Source of the DNA: CAZWLD01 sp964634685
Lineage (GTDB): Bacteria > Bacillota_I > Bacilli_A > Acholeplasmatales > JAEDCM01
Length of the DNA: 23,181 nucleotides
Assembly (NCBI GenBank): GCA_964634685.1
Contig: CAZWLD010000037.1
Location: 1 to 23,181 of the forward strand
Reading direction: 5' to 3'
The number at the start of each line of letters is the position of its first letter. Position 1 is the stretch's first letter. A program made the position numbers and the translations under genes. The notes beneath the pieces are model-generated. The model saw only the letters and a program-made list of their open reading frames with translations. It had not been told where the DNA came from and did not search any database. Of the stretch, positions 1-8,858 are shown one piece after another.

Positions 1-15
1 AGGAAATGAATTATT

Positions 16-870
16 ATGAATAAGAAGAAACTAACCTTACTCATTGCGCTGAGTATAATTATAATCGTAACTGCTACTATTTTTATAGTCGACGCAGTTA
101 AACCAGAAACAAAAGTAGAACCAACAACTACTGTGGAAGATATAGATCCACTCCCGCCTAGTGCGGTAGAAGAGTCTGTCATTGAAGAAACAATAAAAGA
201 AGAACTAATTGAAGAAGAGCCAAAAATAGAATTATTATCTATAGAAGAAATTGCAAAACAAGTAATAAACGGAAATTGGGGTAGTGGTGAAGAACGTAAA
301 ACCAGACTTACCGAAGCCGGATATAGTTATGAAAAAGTTCAAGCTAAAATATCAGAACTTATGCCAAAATCCCAACCCGTACAAAATTCTACGGCCGCAT
401 CTTCAATTACTCTTCCTACTGGAGAATATCCAGAAGCACAGTTAATTTGGAATACGATGATTTCTTGGGGTTGGACACCTGAAACCTGTGCTGGTATTAT
501 AGGAAATATGATGGCAGAAATAGGTGGAGGTACTTTGAACCTAAGCGACTGGAATTCAAATGGTGGTTGCGGATATGGTCTAATACAATGGACTGGCGGT
601 AGACGCTCTACCGTTAAAAGTCGTTATGGCTCATATCCAACTATAGAACAGCAATTGATTTTTATGAGGGATGAATTGTTTGGAACCAATAATACATGTC
701 AGCAAATAAGCTCAAGTATATTAAATAGAATAATGAATACTAGTGGTAATGAAACACCAGAAAGTATTGCTTTTTGCTTTGCTTCAAATTATGAACGTTG
801 TGCTTCGCAGTATAGAGCAAAAAGACAAGGATATGCGAGAATAGCATATAATTATTTTATGAATAAATAA
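16..870 (+). CDS. Membrane-anchored phage tail lysozyme (peptidoglycan hydrolase)
   Basis: 284 aa. Residues 5-26 form one hydrophobic segment (LTLLIALSIIIIVTATIFIV) that looks like a signal anchor. It is followed by an acidic, Glu/Pro-rich linker to about residue 90. The C-terminal 150 residues match the phage tail lysozyme type (Phage_lysozyme2 family): GIIGNMMAEIGGG, then a Trp-Asn segment, then GYGLIQWTGGRR. In this family the Glu in GNM.AE is the expected catalytic acid (family knowledge). Several Cys in the domain could form disulfides, fitting an exported enzyme. The role is cell-wall cutting at lysis or entry; the anchor favours a lysis enzyme over a tail-tip part. The ATG has an AGGAA sequence upstream; the gene ends at TAA just before a terminator. 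No TAG codon. Confidence 0.85.
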   Translation: MNKKKLTLLIALSIIIIVTATIFIVDAVKPETKVEPTTTVEDIDPLPPSAVEESVIEETIKEELIEEEPKIELLSIEEIAKQVINGNWGSGEERKTRLTEAGYSYEKVQAKISELMPKSQPVQNSTAASSITLPTGEYPEAQLIWNTMISWGWTPETCAGIIGNMMAEIGGGTLNLSDWNSNGGCGYGLIQWTGGRRSTVKSRYGSYPTIEQQLIFMRDELFGTNNTCQQISSSILNRIMNTSGNETPESIAFCFASNYERCASQYRAKRQGYARIAYNYFMNK

Positions 871-875
871 TTTTA

Positions 876-913
876 AGCCTGTGTAAATTAAATATTTACA
901 CAGGCTATTTCTT
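876..913 (+). terminator. Rho-independent terminator after the lysozyme gene
   Basis: A perfect 13-bp stem (AGCCTGTGTAAAT at 876-888 with its complement at 894-906), a 5-base loop and a T-rich tail. It lies 5 bases after the lysozyme stop codon. Confidence 0.85.
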
Positions 914-1005
914 ATTTTACTCCCAAATCGTAGCGAGAATGGTGATACAATCGTCCTGCCAAATAAAAAATGCTTTTAGAATTTTTTACCCTAAAAATCA
1001 TTAAG

Positions 1006-1034
1006 TTGACTTTTTACATAATTTTTGTTATAAT
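1006..1034 (+). promoter_or_regulatory. Extended -10 sigma-A-type promoter
   Basis: TTGACT at 1006-1011, a 17-base spacer, and TATAAT at 1029-1034 with TG one base upstream (TGTTATAAT). It is followed by a strong RBS (AAGGAGTG) and the ATG at 1069. It shares this architecture with the promoters at 4755 and 17617, which suggests transcription by the host housekeeping polymerase. Confidence 0.85.
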
Positions 1035-1068
1035 ATAATAGAGAGAAAAAGATAAGGAGTGAATTTGT

Positions 1069-1506
1069 ATGGCAAATTCTGATTATGATATAACATTTGC
1101 GGGAAGTGTAGAAAATTTAAAAGAAGCAGTTTCTCAATTAGGTATTTCGGCCTCATCATTTGCGGCCGCCCTTGCCCAAGCCATGAAGACAATGATAGGC
1201 TTAGGTGGTTACCCAGAAGGTCTGGCAGATAGTTACGCAATACTCGGTGGTAATGGTAATAGTGAAATAGGGCATTATAGCCACGCAGAGGGCACACAGA
1301 CTCAAACAAATGGTAAATATAGTTGGACTACTGGTTATAATAATTACGGTATTGCTATTGATGATAGAGATAGAAATACTATATTTGCTATAAATACTGA
1401 TGCTCCAGAGAAACCCGTAAAGCTAATAAGAGAAGATGATAATCCATTTTATATAGATCCAGAAGTAATAAAACTAGGAGGTTGGTTAGACAGTGATATT
1501 GACTAA
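1069..1506 (+). CDS. Small protein with SHAEG (YadA-head-like) motif, possible virion/fibre protein
   Basis: 145 aa. The ATG has a good RBS (AAGGAGTGAATTTGT) and its own promoter. The middle contains YAILGGNGNSEIGHYSHAEG followed by TQTQTNGKYSWTTGYNN. This resembles one copy of the SHAEG-type repeat seen in YadA-head-like stalks and phage tail-fibre or receptor-binding proteins. Such proteins usually carry many repeats; only about one and a half are visible here. The C-terminus is acidic and ends LGGWLDSDID. There is no signal peptide or membrane segment. A structural or cell-surface-binding role is inferred from the motif only. A NotI octamer at 1162 encodes Ala-Ala-Ala. Confidence 0.5.
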   Translation: MANSDYDITFAGSVENLKEAVSQLGISASSFAAALAQAMKTMIGLGGYPEGLADSYAILGGNGNSEIGHYSHAEGTQTQTNGKYSWTTGYNNYGIAIDDRDRNTIFAINTDAPEKPVKLIREDDNPFYIDPEVIKLGGWLDSDID

Positions 1507-1617
1507 TAAAATTAGTTAGATACGCGGTTGGACACTATCCTTTGGACAAATCAAACGAATTTATGTTGAATAATTTTTATATATTATTGAAAAATAAAAA
1601 TAAAAGGAGATATAATT

Positions 1618-2157
1618 ATGGTTATAGTTAAATGTATTGTTTGTGGTAAAGAGTTTGAGGCTTAGAAAACCACGAAAAAATATTGTAGTAATGAGTGTAT
1701 GAATGCGATGCGTCGTCAAAAATGGGCAGAAAGAGAACGAACTCCAAAAGATATAAGTTATAAAGGCACAATTAGAACCTGTCCAATTTGCGGCAAGGCC
1801 TTTTATCCTAAAACCGCAATGGCTAACCAAAGACAATGCTGTTACAACTGTATGCCAGATGGAATACAATTAACAAGAGGAATGTTTTTGGCAAAGCTTA
1901 AAGAGGCTCGTGGAGGCAAATGTATGCGATGCGGATATGATAAATGTATTAAGGCATTAGAGTTTCATCATTTAGATCCAACACAAAAAGATTTTACAAT
2001 TAGTAACGATAGATTTAAATTACAGGATGCTGTTACTGAAAGTAAAAAATGTATTTTAATTTGTTCAAATTGTCATAAAGAATTACACGATAATTTATGG
2101 AATATAGAAGATTTAAATAACAAAGAAATGGAGGAAGTAGAACTTGATATTGAGTAA
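1618..2157 (+). CDS. Free-standing HNH homing endonuclease (one TAG read as Gln)
   Basis: 179 aa if TAG at 1663-1665 (codon 16) is read as Gln. The first Zn-finger then reads CIVCGKEFEAQKTTKKYC, a normal form. Two Cys-rich fingers (CxxC at about residues 6-30 and 55-78) precede a C-terminal HNH domain: CMRCGYDKC, then FHHLDP with the HH at residues 117-118, then CSNCHKELH. These are the zinc-binding and catalytic elements of HNH nucleases. The ATG at 1618 has the RBS AAAAGGAGAT. Its end overlaps the TTG start of the helicase gene by 14 bases, so the two are probably translated together. It is likely a mobile, self-spreading endonuclease; the helicase gene next door, interrupted in its Walker A codons, is an obvious candidate target. 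Confidence 0.82.
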
Positions 2158-3326
2158 TAAACAAGAAGCGGGTTTGAAAATAGCTGTAGCCAGATATAAG
2201 TCCAAAGAACCTTGGACCTGTATCGCTGGCTACGCTTAACGTAGGTACTGGTAAATCCACGCTGGTTAAATTTATCATAGCGGCCTTGAACTTTCAACCA
2301 GAAGACGTAGCTTATGTAACCTTTACTGGGAAAGCAGCATCAGTGCTCCGACACAAAGGTTGCCCCAATGCTATGACCGCACATAAACTATTATATTATA
2401 GTAAACGTATGCCGAATGGTAAATTTGTATTTAAACCACGAAAAGTATTAGAAGGTAATTATAGTCTTATCGTAGTAGACGAGATATCTATGTTACCAAA
2501 TGATTTGTGGGAATTATTATTATCTCACAAAAAACATGTAATAGCTCTTGGAGACCCTTTTCAAATTCCTCCAATAGATAAAAAAGCAGATAATCACGTA
2601 TTAGATACTCCGCATATCTTCCTTGATGAAATTATGCGTCAAGCAGAAGAAAGTGAAATAATTCGTTTAACTATGGACATACGTGAAATGAAAGTGCCAC
2701 AGTATTTTAAGGGTAATGAAATTCAAGTACTCAGTTCCAATGAAGTAGTTGATGGTATGTATAGTTGGGCAGACCAAATTATATGCGCCACCAATAGAAA
2801 AAGACAAGAAATAAATGATTATATGCGGCAGACGGCTCATAGAGGCCCTGAGCCAGAGTTAGGGGATAAAATAATCGCCCTCCGCAATAAGTGGGATGTT
2901 TTAGATATCTCAGGAGAAAATGCTTTAGTTAATGGTACTATTGGAACCCTTGGAGAATTTGAAAAAGGTATACAAAGCTTTCCTGTATATGGAGTGCCAG
3001 AGGTTCCAGTATTATACTCTCAAATACTTACTGATGAAGATGGTGTATTTGAAGATGTTATTATAGACTATCAAGCATTAAAGGAAGGTAAACCCTTTTT
3101 AACAAATGAAGATTCATATAAAATTTGGAAAAATCAATTAGCTCGTCCATTAGAACCCATAGAATTCAATTATGGTTATGCAATAACGGGGCATAAGGCG
3201 CAGGGTAGTCAGTGGGAAAAGGTGCTTGTGTTTGAGGAAAATTTTCCTTTTGATAAAACGGAGCACGCACGCTGGTTATATACAGCGGCAACTAGGGCCT
3301 CGTCCCGCCTAGTTTTAATTCGATAA
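2144..3326 (+). CDS. Dda/RecD-like superfamily 1B DNA helicase, reading frame interrupted in Walker A
   Basis: The gene begins at TTG 2144, behind GGAGG, with MILSNKQEAGLKIAVARY and reaches CIAGYA before a TAA at 2237. The next seven bases (2237-2243) do not fit. From 2244 the protein resumes in the +1 frame as GTGKSTLVKF and runs uninterrupted to TAA at 3324-3326. Removing the seven bases restores the family Walker A, GYAGTGKST. Downstream motifs are intact: Ia VTFTGKAA, II VVDEISM, III GDPFQIPP, IV ICATNRKR, V YAITGHKAQGSQW, VI LYTAATRA. The expected role is ATP-driven 5'-3' unwinding in phage DNA replication or recombination. Strong conservation after the break argues against an old pseudogene. 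Frameshifting, ribosomal bypass, recent mutation or assembly error are all possible. There is no in-frame TAG. Confidence 0.8.
2230..2244 (+). other. Seven-base, hairpin-forming interruption of the helicase Walker A codons
   Basis: The segment CTACGCTTAACGTAG is a perfect 5-bp inverted repeat with the loop CTTAA. The extra bases TAACGTA (2237-2243) include a TAA in the incoming frame, directly after the GCT of GYA. The outgoing frame starts with GGT at 2244. It could be a translational recoding site, a template-switch insertion, or an assembly error. Confidence 0.6.
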
Positions 3327-3365
3327 AGTTTAAATAAAAAAATGCTATGAAAGTAGGAAAAGTAA

Positions 3366-3686
3366 ATGACAACTAAAGAATTTTTAGATAAATACGATAG
3401 TAAGCAAGGTTTTACAGAAGATGAATTATATCGTCTTTGGATAAATGATTTGTTTGATGAAGAAGATGAAGATAAAGTTATAAAAATTCGTGACGAAGAA
3501 TATGGTGAACCAGACCGTTGGAACATTCCAGTGGATAGAGTAATTAAAGTTGGTGATAGATATTTCTTAATATATTGTTATCAAGCTGCTACGGAAATGC
3601 AAGAAAGTTATTATGATATGCAGCCTGACGAAGTATATCCAGTAGAAAAAACTATTATAGTATGGGAAGGAGTACCTAAGAAATAA
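3366..3686 (+). CDS. Acidic hypothetical protein
   Basis: 106 aa, not recognised. It is strongly acidic in the middle (WINDLFDEEDEDKVIKI), with no membrane segment or Cys cluster. The C-terminal half alternates hydrophobic and charged residues (RYFLIYCYQAATEMQ; KTIIVWEGVPKK), suggesting a small beta-rich fold. The start ATG has only a weak RBS (AGGAAAAG). Its TAA overlaps the ATG of the next small gene (TAATG), so the two are translationally coupled. It sits between the helicase and the DNA methyltransferase. No TAG codon. Confidence 0.65.
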   Translation: MTTKEFLDKYDSKQGFTEDELYRLWINDLFDEEDEDKVIKIRDEEYGEPDRWNIPVDRVIKVGDRYFLIYCYQAATEMQESYYDMQPDEVYPVEKTIIVWEGVPKK

Positions 3687-3841
3687 TGAACATAGAACTA
3701 GACATTCAGAATATAAAAGATTTTGTATTGAGTGATGAGTTTCGCAATTTCTTAATGAGTAAAACCACAGAATTTGGAACAGCAGCCTTTGTATTACAAA
3801 CTCTTTTAGAAAAAATTGATGAAATAGAGGAAAAAGAATAA
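3686..3841 (+). CDS. Small hypothetical protein between two TAATG junctions
   Basis: 51 aa: it starts MNIELDIQNIKDFVLSDEF and ends TLLEKIDEIEEKE. It is linked at both ends by TAATG overlaps, to the 106-aa gene upstream and to the methyltransferase gene downstream. That is typical of real, coupled phage genes. The sequence is mostly helix-forming. The function is unknown; the fully coupled position suggests an accessory role alongside the methyltransferase, which is inference only. Confidence 0.6.
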   Translation: MNIELDIQNIKDFVLSDEFRNFLMSKTTEFGTAAFVLQTLLEKIDEIEEKE

Positions 3842-4482
3842 TGGGACAATATACAAACAATGGCCTACTGAATGGCTATAAGAAAAATAACAAAGAGCGT
3901 GCAGAGCTTGACTACTACGCTACTCCTACTACAGAAGTTTTGAATATTCTCGAAACCCTTGGTTACGATTTCTCTGGCCTAACCATTCTTGAACCATGCG
4001 TGGGCGGTGGACATATGGTAGCCGGTATACAACAATATCTTGATAATCACAATCAGACTGCGGCCGCACTTAAAGGAACTGATTTTATGGATAGAGATTT
4101 TCGCTCAAGTAAATGGCAATTACAATATGGTCTTGACTTTTTAGATGATGAGTATCCAATAGATAAGGCTGATGTGGTTATAATGAACCCGCCTTATGCT
4201 ACACTTGAGCCATTCTTAATTCGTGCTTTAGAAATAGCACAAGACAAACTTATAGTACTTTGTAGAATGCAGGTGTTAGAGGGTGCTAGTCGTTATGAGA
4301 ATATATTTAAAGACAATCCACCAACAGCAATCTATCAGTATGTTGATAGAATACAATGCTGGAAGGATGGTATTAAACCTACTGGAAGTTCCGCTCAAGG
4401 TTACACATGGTTAGTATGGAATAAGAAGGAGCCGGCGGCCGCACCTAAATTATACTGGATAAGAAGAAGTAAGGAGTATTGA
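3841..4482 (+). CDS. N6-adenine DNA methyltransferase-like protein
   Basis: 213 aa. LDYYATPTTEV at the N-terminus is followed by the SAM-binding motif I region LTILEPCVGGGHMVAGI and the catalytic motif IV VIMNPPYATLEPF. NPPY is the signature of enzymes that transfer a methyl group from S-adenosylmethionine to the N6 of adenine in DNA. A motif I-like CVGGGH and a second acidic residue (GTDFMDRDF) are also visible. No target-recognition domain is obvious, so the enzyme is small. Likely roles are protection from host restriction or marking of phage DNA. Two NotI octamers (4060 and 4435) lie inside the gene. Its start overlaps the preceding small gene (TAATG). No TAG codon. Confidence 0.82.
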   Translation: MGQYTNNGLLNGYKKNNKERAELDYYATPTTEVLNILETLGYDFSGLTILEPCVGGGHMVAGIQQYLDNHNQTAAALKGTDFMDRDFRSSKWQLQYGLDFLDDEYPIDKADVVIMNPPYATLEPFLIRALEIAQDKLIVLCRMQVLEGASRYENIFKDNPPTAIYQYVDRIQCWKDGIKPTGSSAQGYTWLVWNKKEPAAAPKLYWIRRSKEY

Positions 4483-4483
4483 T

Positions 4484-4768
4484 ATGAAAGAACCCACTTT
4501 ATTGGAATGTTTGTTTATATATAAAAATGATGAATATGGACAACCAAAATATAGAACAAATAAATTAAATTGGGAGGGTCTCAAATATCTTTGTAAAAAA
4601 ATAATTAAAAAAAATTTGGAAAATAATTTTAAAAGGTTTAAAATTAAGTTTTCAATATTTAATTCCAACAATCATTGCTTCTATTTTATTAAAATTAAAT
4701 TTATTTCAAGGTTAAATATCTAGTGGTCCAACCCTAACGCTTCGGCGCTTAGGGTTGATTTTATTTAA
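4484..4768 (+). CDS. Lysine-rich hypothetical protein; end depends on whether TAG is read
   Basis: The ATG at 4484 follows AAGGAGTATTGAT, a good RBS, one base after the methyltransferase stop. The first 79 residues are Lys/Asn-rich (LKYLCKKIIKKNLENNFKRF). At 4721-4723 there is a TAG. If TAG is always Gln, the frame continues 15 more codons, straight through the terminator hairpin, to TAA at 4766-4768 (94 aa). If TAG can still terminate, the gene ends at 4723, seven bases before the hairpin, a more usual arrangement. Function unknown. Base composition is more AT-rich than in the methyltransferase gene. Confidence 0.5.
4730..4764 (+). terminator. Rho-independent terminator with UUCG loop
   Basis: AACCCTAACGC (4730-4740), TTCG loop, GCGCTTAGGGTT (4745-4756). 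The stem has one bulged C, a stable C(UUCG)G tetraloop and a T-rich tail. Its right arm runs into the -35 box of the next promoter, so termination and re-initiation are stacked. Confidence 0.8.
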
Positions 4769-4783
4769 AAATTATGGTATAAT
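4755..4783 (+). promoter_or_regulatory. Extended -10 promoter upstream of the GIY-YIG gene and dnaE
   Basis: TTGATT (4755-4760), a 17-base spacer, and TATAAT (4778-4783) preceded by TGG. It has the same layout as the promoters at 1006 and 17617. It should drive the GIY-YIG gene and the polymerase/nucleotide-reduction operon. Confidence 0.8.
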
Positions 4784-4819
4784 AAATACATAAGAATTTG
4801 GTCAAGTTCTTTCAAAGAA

Positions 4820-4861
4820 TTTATCACTTTATTCATATAATATAGAACTCAAAGTGATAAA
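4820..4861 (+). promoter_or_regulatory. Inverted repeat in the 5' leader of the GIY-YIG gene
   Basis: TTTATCACTTT (4820-4830) and AAAGTGATAAA (4851-4861) form an 11-bp perfect stem with a 20-base loop. The stem ends 8 bases before the RBS GGAG at 4870. It could be a leader hairpin limiting endonuclease expression or an operator. The role is inferred. Confidence 0.5.
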
Positions 4862-4881
4862 AATAAAAAGGAGTGAGAGAA

Positions 4882-5760
4882 ATGGCTTAGATATATAAAA
4901 TTACAAACTTAATTAACAACAAGGTCTATATTGGTGAGACTATTCGTAGTATTAATGTTAGATGGAACGAGCATAAACACGAAACCTTGAAAGAAGGACA
5001 TGGTTTTACTTATCCAATACATGGTGCCATGAGAAAATATGGTATTGATAATTTTAAGATAGAATTGTTGGAAGAGTGTTCGGATGATATAAGATATGAA
5101 AGAGAAAGCTATTATATTAAATTATATAATTCTACAGACAAAAAAATGGGGTATAATTTAGTATTAGAGGGTTCTGGAGGTTTATTACATTCATCAGAAG
5201 AAATCAAAAGCGCTTGGGATGAAGGGTTGGGTATCAATCAAATAGCAGCTCGTTTGGGCTGTGGCAAAAGTGTTGTAAGTAAGAGATTGAGAGGTTTAGG
5301 AATTAGTGAAGAAGAAATTAAAAAAAGAATAAGTTTAAATTCTTCTTTGCGACAGGGACAACCGATATATCAATATACATTATGGGGTGAATTGCTTAAG
5401 TCATGGCCATCAGCAAGTGAATGTGCTCGTATCAATAATTATAACCAAACTGCTATTAGCGCTGTTTGTCGGCAAGAACAAATTAGTGCTTATGGATATT
5501 TGTGGAAATTGGTTAATGACAATAGACCAATTTCTGAATGGGTAAATAAGTTCAATAACAAGAAAGATGCTGGACGCCCAAAAAAAAGAATAGGCCAATA
5601 TGATAAAAACACGAAAGAATTGTTACAGGTTTATGAATCTGCGGCCGCAGCTGCGAAAGCCATAGGGTTAAAAGACAAAAGCAACATATGTAGAGCGGCA
5701 AGGGTACAGGGTAATTCAGCAGGTTATCATTGGAAATATTTAGAGGAGGAAACAAATTGA
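4882..5760 (+). CDS. Free-standing GIY-YIG homing endonuclease with NUMOD1-type repeats
   Basis: 292 aa when TAG at 4888-4890 (codon 3) is read as Gln: MAQIYKITN, then VYIGET. These are the GIY and YIG elements (Tyr5, Tyr16), with the conserved Arg at about residue 27 (VRW) and a Glu in RYERESYYIKLY. A helix-turn-helix-like segment follows (LGINQIAARLGCGKSVVSKR). Then come two NUMOD1-like DNA-binding repeats (PIYQYTLWGELLKSWPSASE and IGQYDKNTKELLQVYESAAA). The order nuclease then DNA-binding modules is normal for this family. RBS AAAAAGGAGTGAG. The TGA end overlaps the TTG start of dnaE, so the two are coupled. It is not inside an intron: dnaE begins directly after it with a complete PHP N-terminus. 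The neighbour is its likely target. Confidence 0.88.
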
Positions 5761-7583
5761 ACTTTCCAGGTAGTTTACACAATCACAGTGAATTTTCTAA
5801 TTTAAGACTTAGAGATAGTATCATAAGAACCAAAGAAATGTTAGAATATGCTGGTCAGCTTGGACATTCTGTTGTCGGTATAACAGAACACGAAACAATT
5901 TCTAATGCTGTGAAATTAGAAAAAGAATATGCTAAAATAAAAGAAAAATATCCAAACCTAAAACTAATTAGAGGTAATGAAATTTATTTATGTAGAGATG
6001 GATTAAATGGTGAAAATTTTGATAGGACTTCGGATAAATACTATCATTTTTGTTTATATGCTAAAAATGCCGAAGGACACAAACAAATAAGAGAATTGTC
6101 GACACGAGCTTGGATGCGCTCTTACGTAACCCAAGGTAAGATGCGTCGTGTACCGACTTACTATCAGGACTTGTTAGATATTATAGGTAAGAATCCTGGT
6201 CATGTAATAGGTTCAACGGCCTGTCTTGGTGGTTTCCTTGACACCAAACTATTGCAGTGGGTACGCGGCGGCCGCAACGACCAATTTTATCAACAGATAA
6301 TTAACTGGGTTCAACAAATGGAAGGTATATTTGGTAAGGGTAATTTTTATTTAGAGATGCAACCATCAGCGAATGATGAACAGGAATGTGCTAATAGAGA
6401 ATTATTTAACTTATCAGAATTAACAGGTATTCCATATATCATAACAACAGATAGTCACTATCTTAAAAAAGAAGACGCACCAATACACAAAGCGTTTTTA
6501 AATGCTCAGGATGGTGACAGAGAAGTTGATTCTTTCTATGCTACGACATATTTAATGGATACAATGGAATTAGAATCATACTTCCAATATTTTACTAAAC
6601 AACAGCTCAATACAGCTTATCAGAATATTGAAAAAATAAAAGATATGTGTGAGGATTTCTCATTATTGAAATCTTTGAAAATCCCATCGCTTGATTGGGG
6701 CGAGATGCCAACTCATACAACCCTAGAATATCGCCATTGGATAGGTAAAATCCCTTATCTTAATAAATTTTTAAACTCTGATTTTTATGGCGATAAAACA
6801 ATGGCAGATTTAATCATACACAAATTAAAAAATGATGAACGATTACAATACCAAGAGTCATATGATGAATTAAATGAAAATTTAAAAATGACTTGGGTAT
6901 CATCAGAGGTAAATAAAGCACATTGGTCAGCTTACTTTCTTAACCTTCGTGGTATCTTGGATACCTGTTGGGAGGCGGGAAGTCTCGTAGGACCGGGTCG
7001 TGGTTCAGGTGTAGGATTTTATTTATTATATATACTAGACCTAATACAAATTAATCCATTATGGGAGAGCACCAATACTTTTGCTTGGCGTTTCCTTAAT
7101 CCCGACCGTGTATCCGTACTTGATATTGATACCGATATAGAGGGCGGTAAGCGTGCGCGAGTACTCCAGGAGTTGAGAAGAAAGTATGGTAATGATAGAG
7201 TATCTAATGTTGTGACTTTCGGTACAGAAGGTAGTAAATCTGCTATACAAACTGCGGCCAGAGGTCTTGGTATAGACAACGACGTGTCACTATATATCTC
7301 GTCTCTCATTCCTGCAGACCGCGGTAAAGTAAGAACATTATCACAATGTTATTATGGTGATGACGAGTATGCGGCGATACCTTTGTTCATACAACAGATG
7401 AATCAGTATCCAGAGCTTTGGCAAGTAGCACAAAAGATCGAAGGTCTTATCTGCCGAGTAGGTGAGCACGCAGGTGGTGTAATCTTCGTTGATGAACCAT
7501 TCACCGAGTCAACCGCAATGATGAAAGTGCCGAATGGGGATATCGTAACCCAGTTCGACCTCCACGATTGTGAAGATGTGAGT
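5757..7583 (+). CDS. dnaE: DNA polymerase III alpha subunit, exon 1
   Basis: 609 codons starting at TTG 5757, which overlaps the TGA of the preceding gene and follows the RBS GGAGG. The PHP domain opens with LHNHSEF (His8, His10) and includes GITEHETIS, GSTACLGG and TTDSHYL. The polymerase palm contains GRGSG at 414-418 and VLDIDTDIEGGKR, where Asp456 and Asp458 correspond to two of the three catalytic metal-binding Asp of family C polymerases. The exon ends at HDCEDVS with AGT at 7581-7583; after it the frame runs into intron sequence and a stop. The joined protein is about 1324 aa (609+225+490) and makes phage DNA. It has a DnaE-like layout with no separate 3'-5' exonuclease domain seen. 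There is no in-frame TAG, although Gln is frequent. Confidence 0.92.
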
Positions 7584-8858
7584 CAACCGATAGGTTAAAG
7601 GCTCATAAACACTTAATCACTTATCAGTGATGTTGTATAGGCGGGTTAAAACCATAAGCAAATAATTCCTATACAGCACCGGGGAAGCCTAAGGGTTCGC
7701 CTATGGTAATCCCGGGCCAAAAAAGATTAAAGTAATTGAATGAAATTCCATATTTATTAGAGGGTTAATCAAAATTGACTTTCAAATGAAATAAATATAA
7801 AGGAGTTTTGTAAAATGTATGTATATTAGATTACAAATAAAGTAAATGATAAAAAATATATTGGAATAACTAACAATCCAAAGAAACGTTGGGAAAATCA
7901 CAAATGTAATAATGATCCAACTATGGCGATAGCTTAGGCTATTAAAAAATATGGCAAAGATAATTTTGAGTTTAAAATTTTATTTTCAAATTTATCTATT
8001 GAAGAAGCAAGCTCTAAAGAAATAGAATTAATTCAATTTTTAGATACACGAGTTCCAAAAGGATATAATGTTGCGGCCGGAGGGCAATATAACATAGAAA
8101 ATAGAATACACGAAGGCGTTGACAACGGAAAGGCTTTACTTACAGAAGAAGAGGCCCAATACATCAAAGATCATCGCAATTTGCCTATGTATGTTTTATA
8201 TGAAGAGTTTTGTGATAAAATTAGTTACGAAGCTTTTAAAAAATGTTATAAGCATCAAACTTATAAAAATTTAATACCTGCTGTAGAAGAATATCCAAAT
8301 AATATTCAATTTTCTGCTTAGTTTTCTGGTGGTAAATTAGAATATGATGAAATTATAGATATAAGAACTCGATATAAAAATGGAGAGCATTGGAAAGAAG
8401 TTTATGAAGATTATAAAGATAGATATACCGAAGCAAGCTTTTGGCGCTTATATACTGGACTAACTTATAAATTAGTAATGCCAGAAATTTTTACAAAAGA
8501 AAATAAGCTAAAACATTCTAAGAAATCGATTGGAATAAAAAACCCAAAGGCGATATTAACAGAAGAACAGGTTTTGGACATTCGTAAAAAACATGAAGAA
8601 GGTATTACAAATTCAGAATTATATAAACTTTATTCCCAAGTCTCAGCAACTTCTATTAGAGATATAATAAACAAAAAAACTTGGAAACATTTACTTTAAT
8701 CTTTTGTGCGTATCGACTATCCCGGGTGAGACTGGGAGTAGGGTGACTATTGATACGTCATTCGAAATAGTGTTCTGCGGCGGTCGCTTAACCGGTCTCA
8801 GGACCGGCTGCCGCAGTAAGAGATAGTCAGTGCCTTTGGAAACAAAGGAAATAACACG
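7584..8858 (+). ncRNA. Group I intron 1 of dnaE (self-splicing), encodes a GIY-YIG endonuclease
   Basis: The boundaries come from the protein join EDVS/LIKID and from RNA pairing. P1: exon TGTGAGT (7577-7583) pairs with the guide GCTCATA (7601-7607), seven base pairs with the required U.G at the splice site. P10: AAG (7598-7600) pairs with CTT, the first exon-2 codon. P7 candidate: GACTATC (8715-8721) with GATAGTC (8822-8828). The intron ends in G at 8858, as group I introns do. Much of the core flanks the endonuclease gene on both sides (7584-7814 and 8700-8858), with several GC-rich hairpins, for example around 8777-8817. The intron sits four codons before the third catalytic Asp of the polymerase. 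Confidence 0.88.
7815..8699 (+). CDS. Intron-encoded GIY-YIG homing endonuclease (three TAG read as Gln)
   Basis: 294 aa when TAGs at 7827, 7935 and 8319 are read as Gln. The N-terminus then reads MYVYQITNKVNDKKYIGIT: a GIY element (VYQIT) and a YIG element (YIGIT), with Arg25 in KKRW. AIQAIKKYGKDNFEFKIL and the Glu-rich EEASSKEIELIQF complete the nuclease domain (about 1-95). The rest has two helix-rich repeats with TYKNL / TWKHLL endings, typical of intron-endonuclease DNA-binding tails. RBS AAAGGAG at 7799-7805. It ends at TAA just before the intron's 3' ribozyme part. The role is to spread intron 1 into dnaE genes that lack it. Translated with the standard code, no usable protein would be made. 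Confidence 0.86.

Noticed and set aside
1507..1617. Promoter or intron start between 1506 and the HNH gene
   Set aside because: TTGAAT at 1566 has no -10 box at proper spacing, and the gene before ends cleanly at TAA, so no intron joint is visible.
7584..7598. End of the polymerase at a TAA around 7596-7598
   Set aside because: The frame enters group I intron 1; the protein continues at 8859 with LIKIDLL, including the third catalytic Asp.
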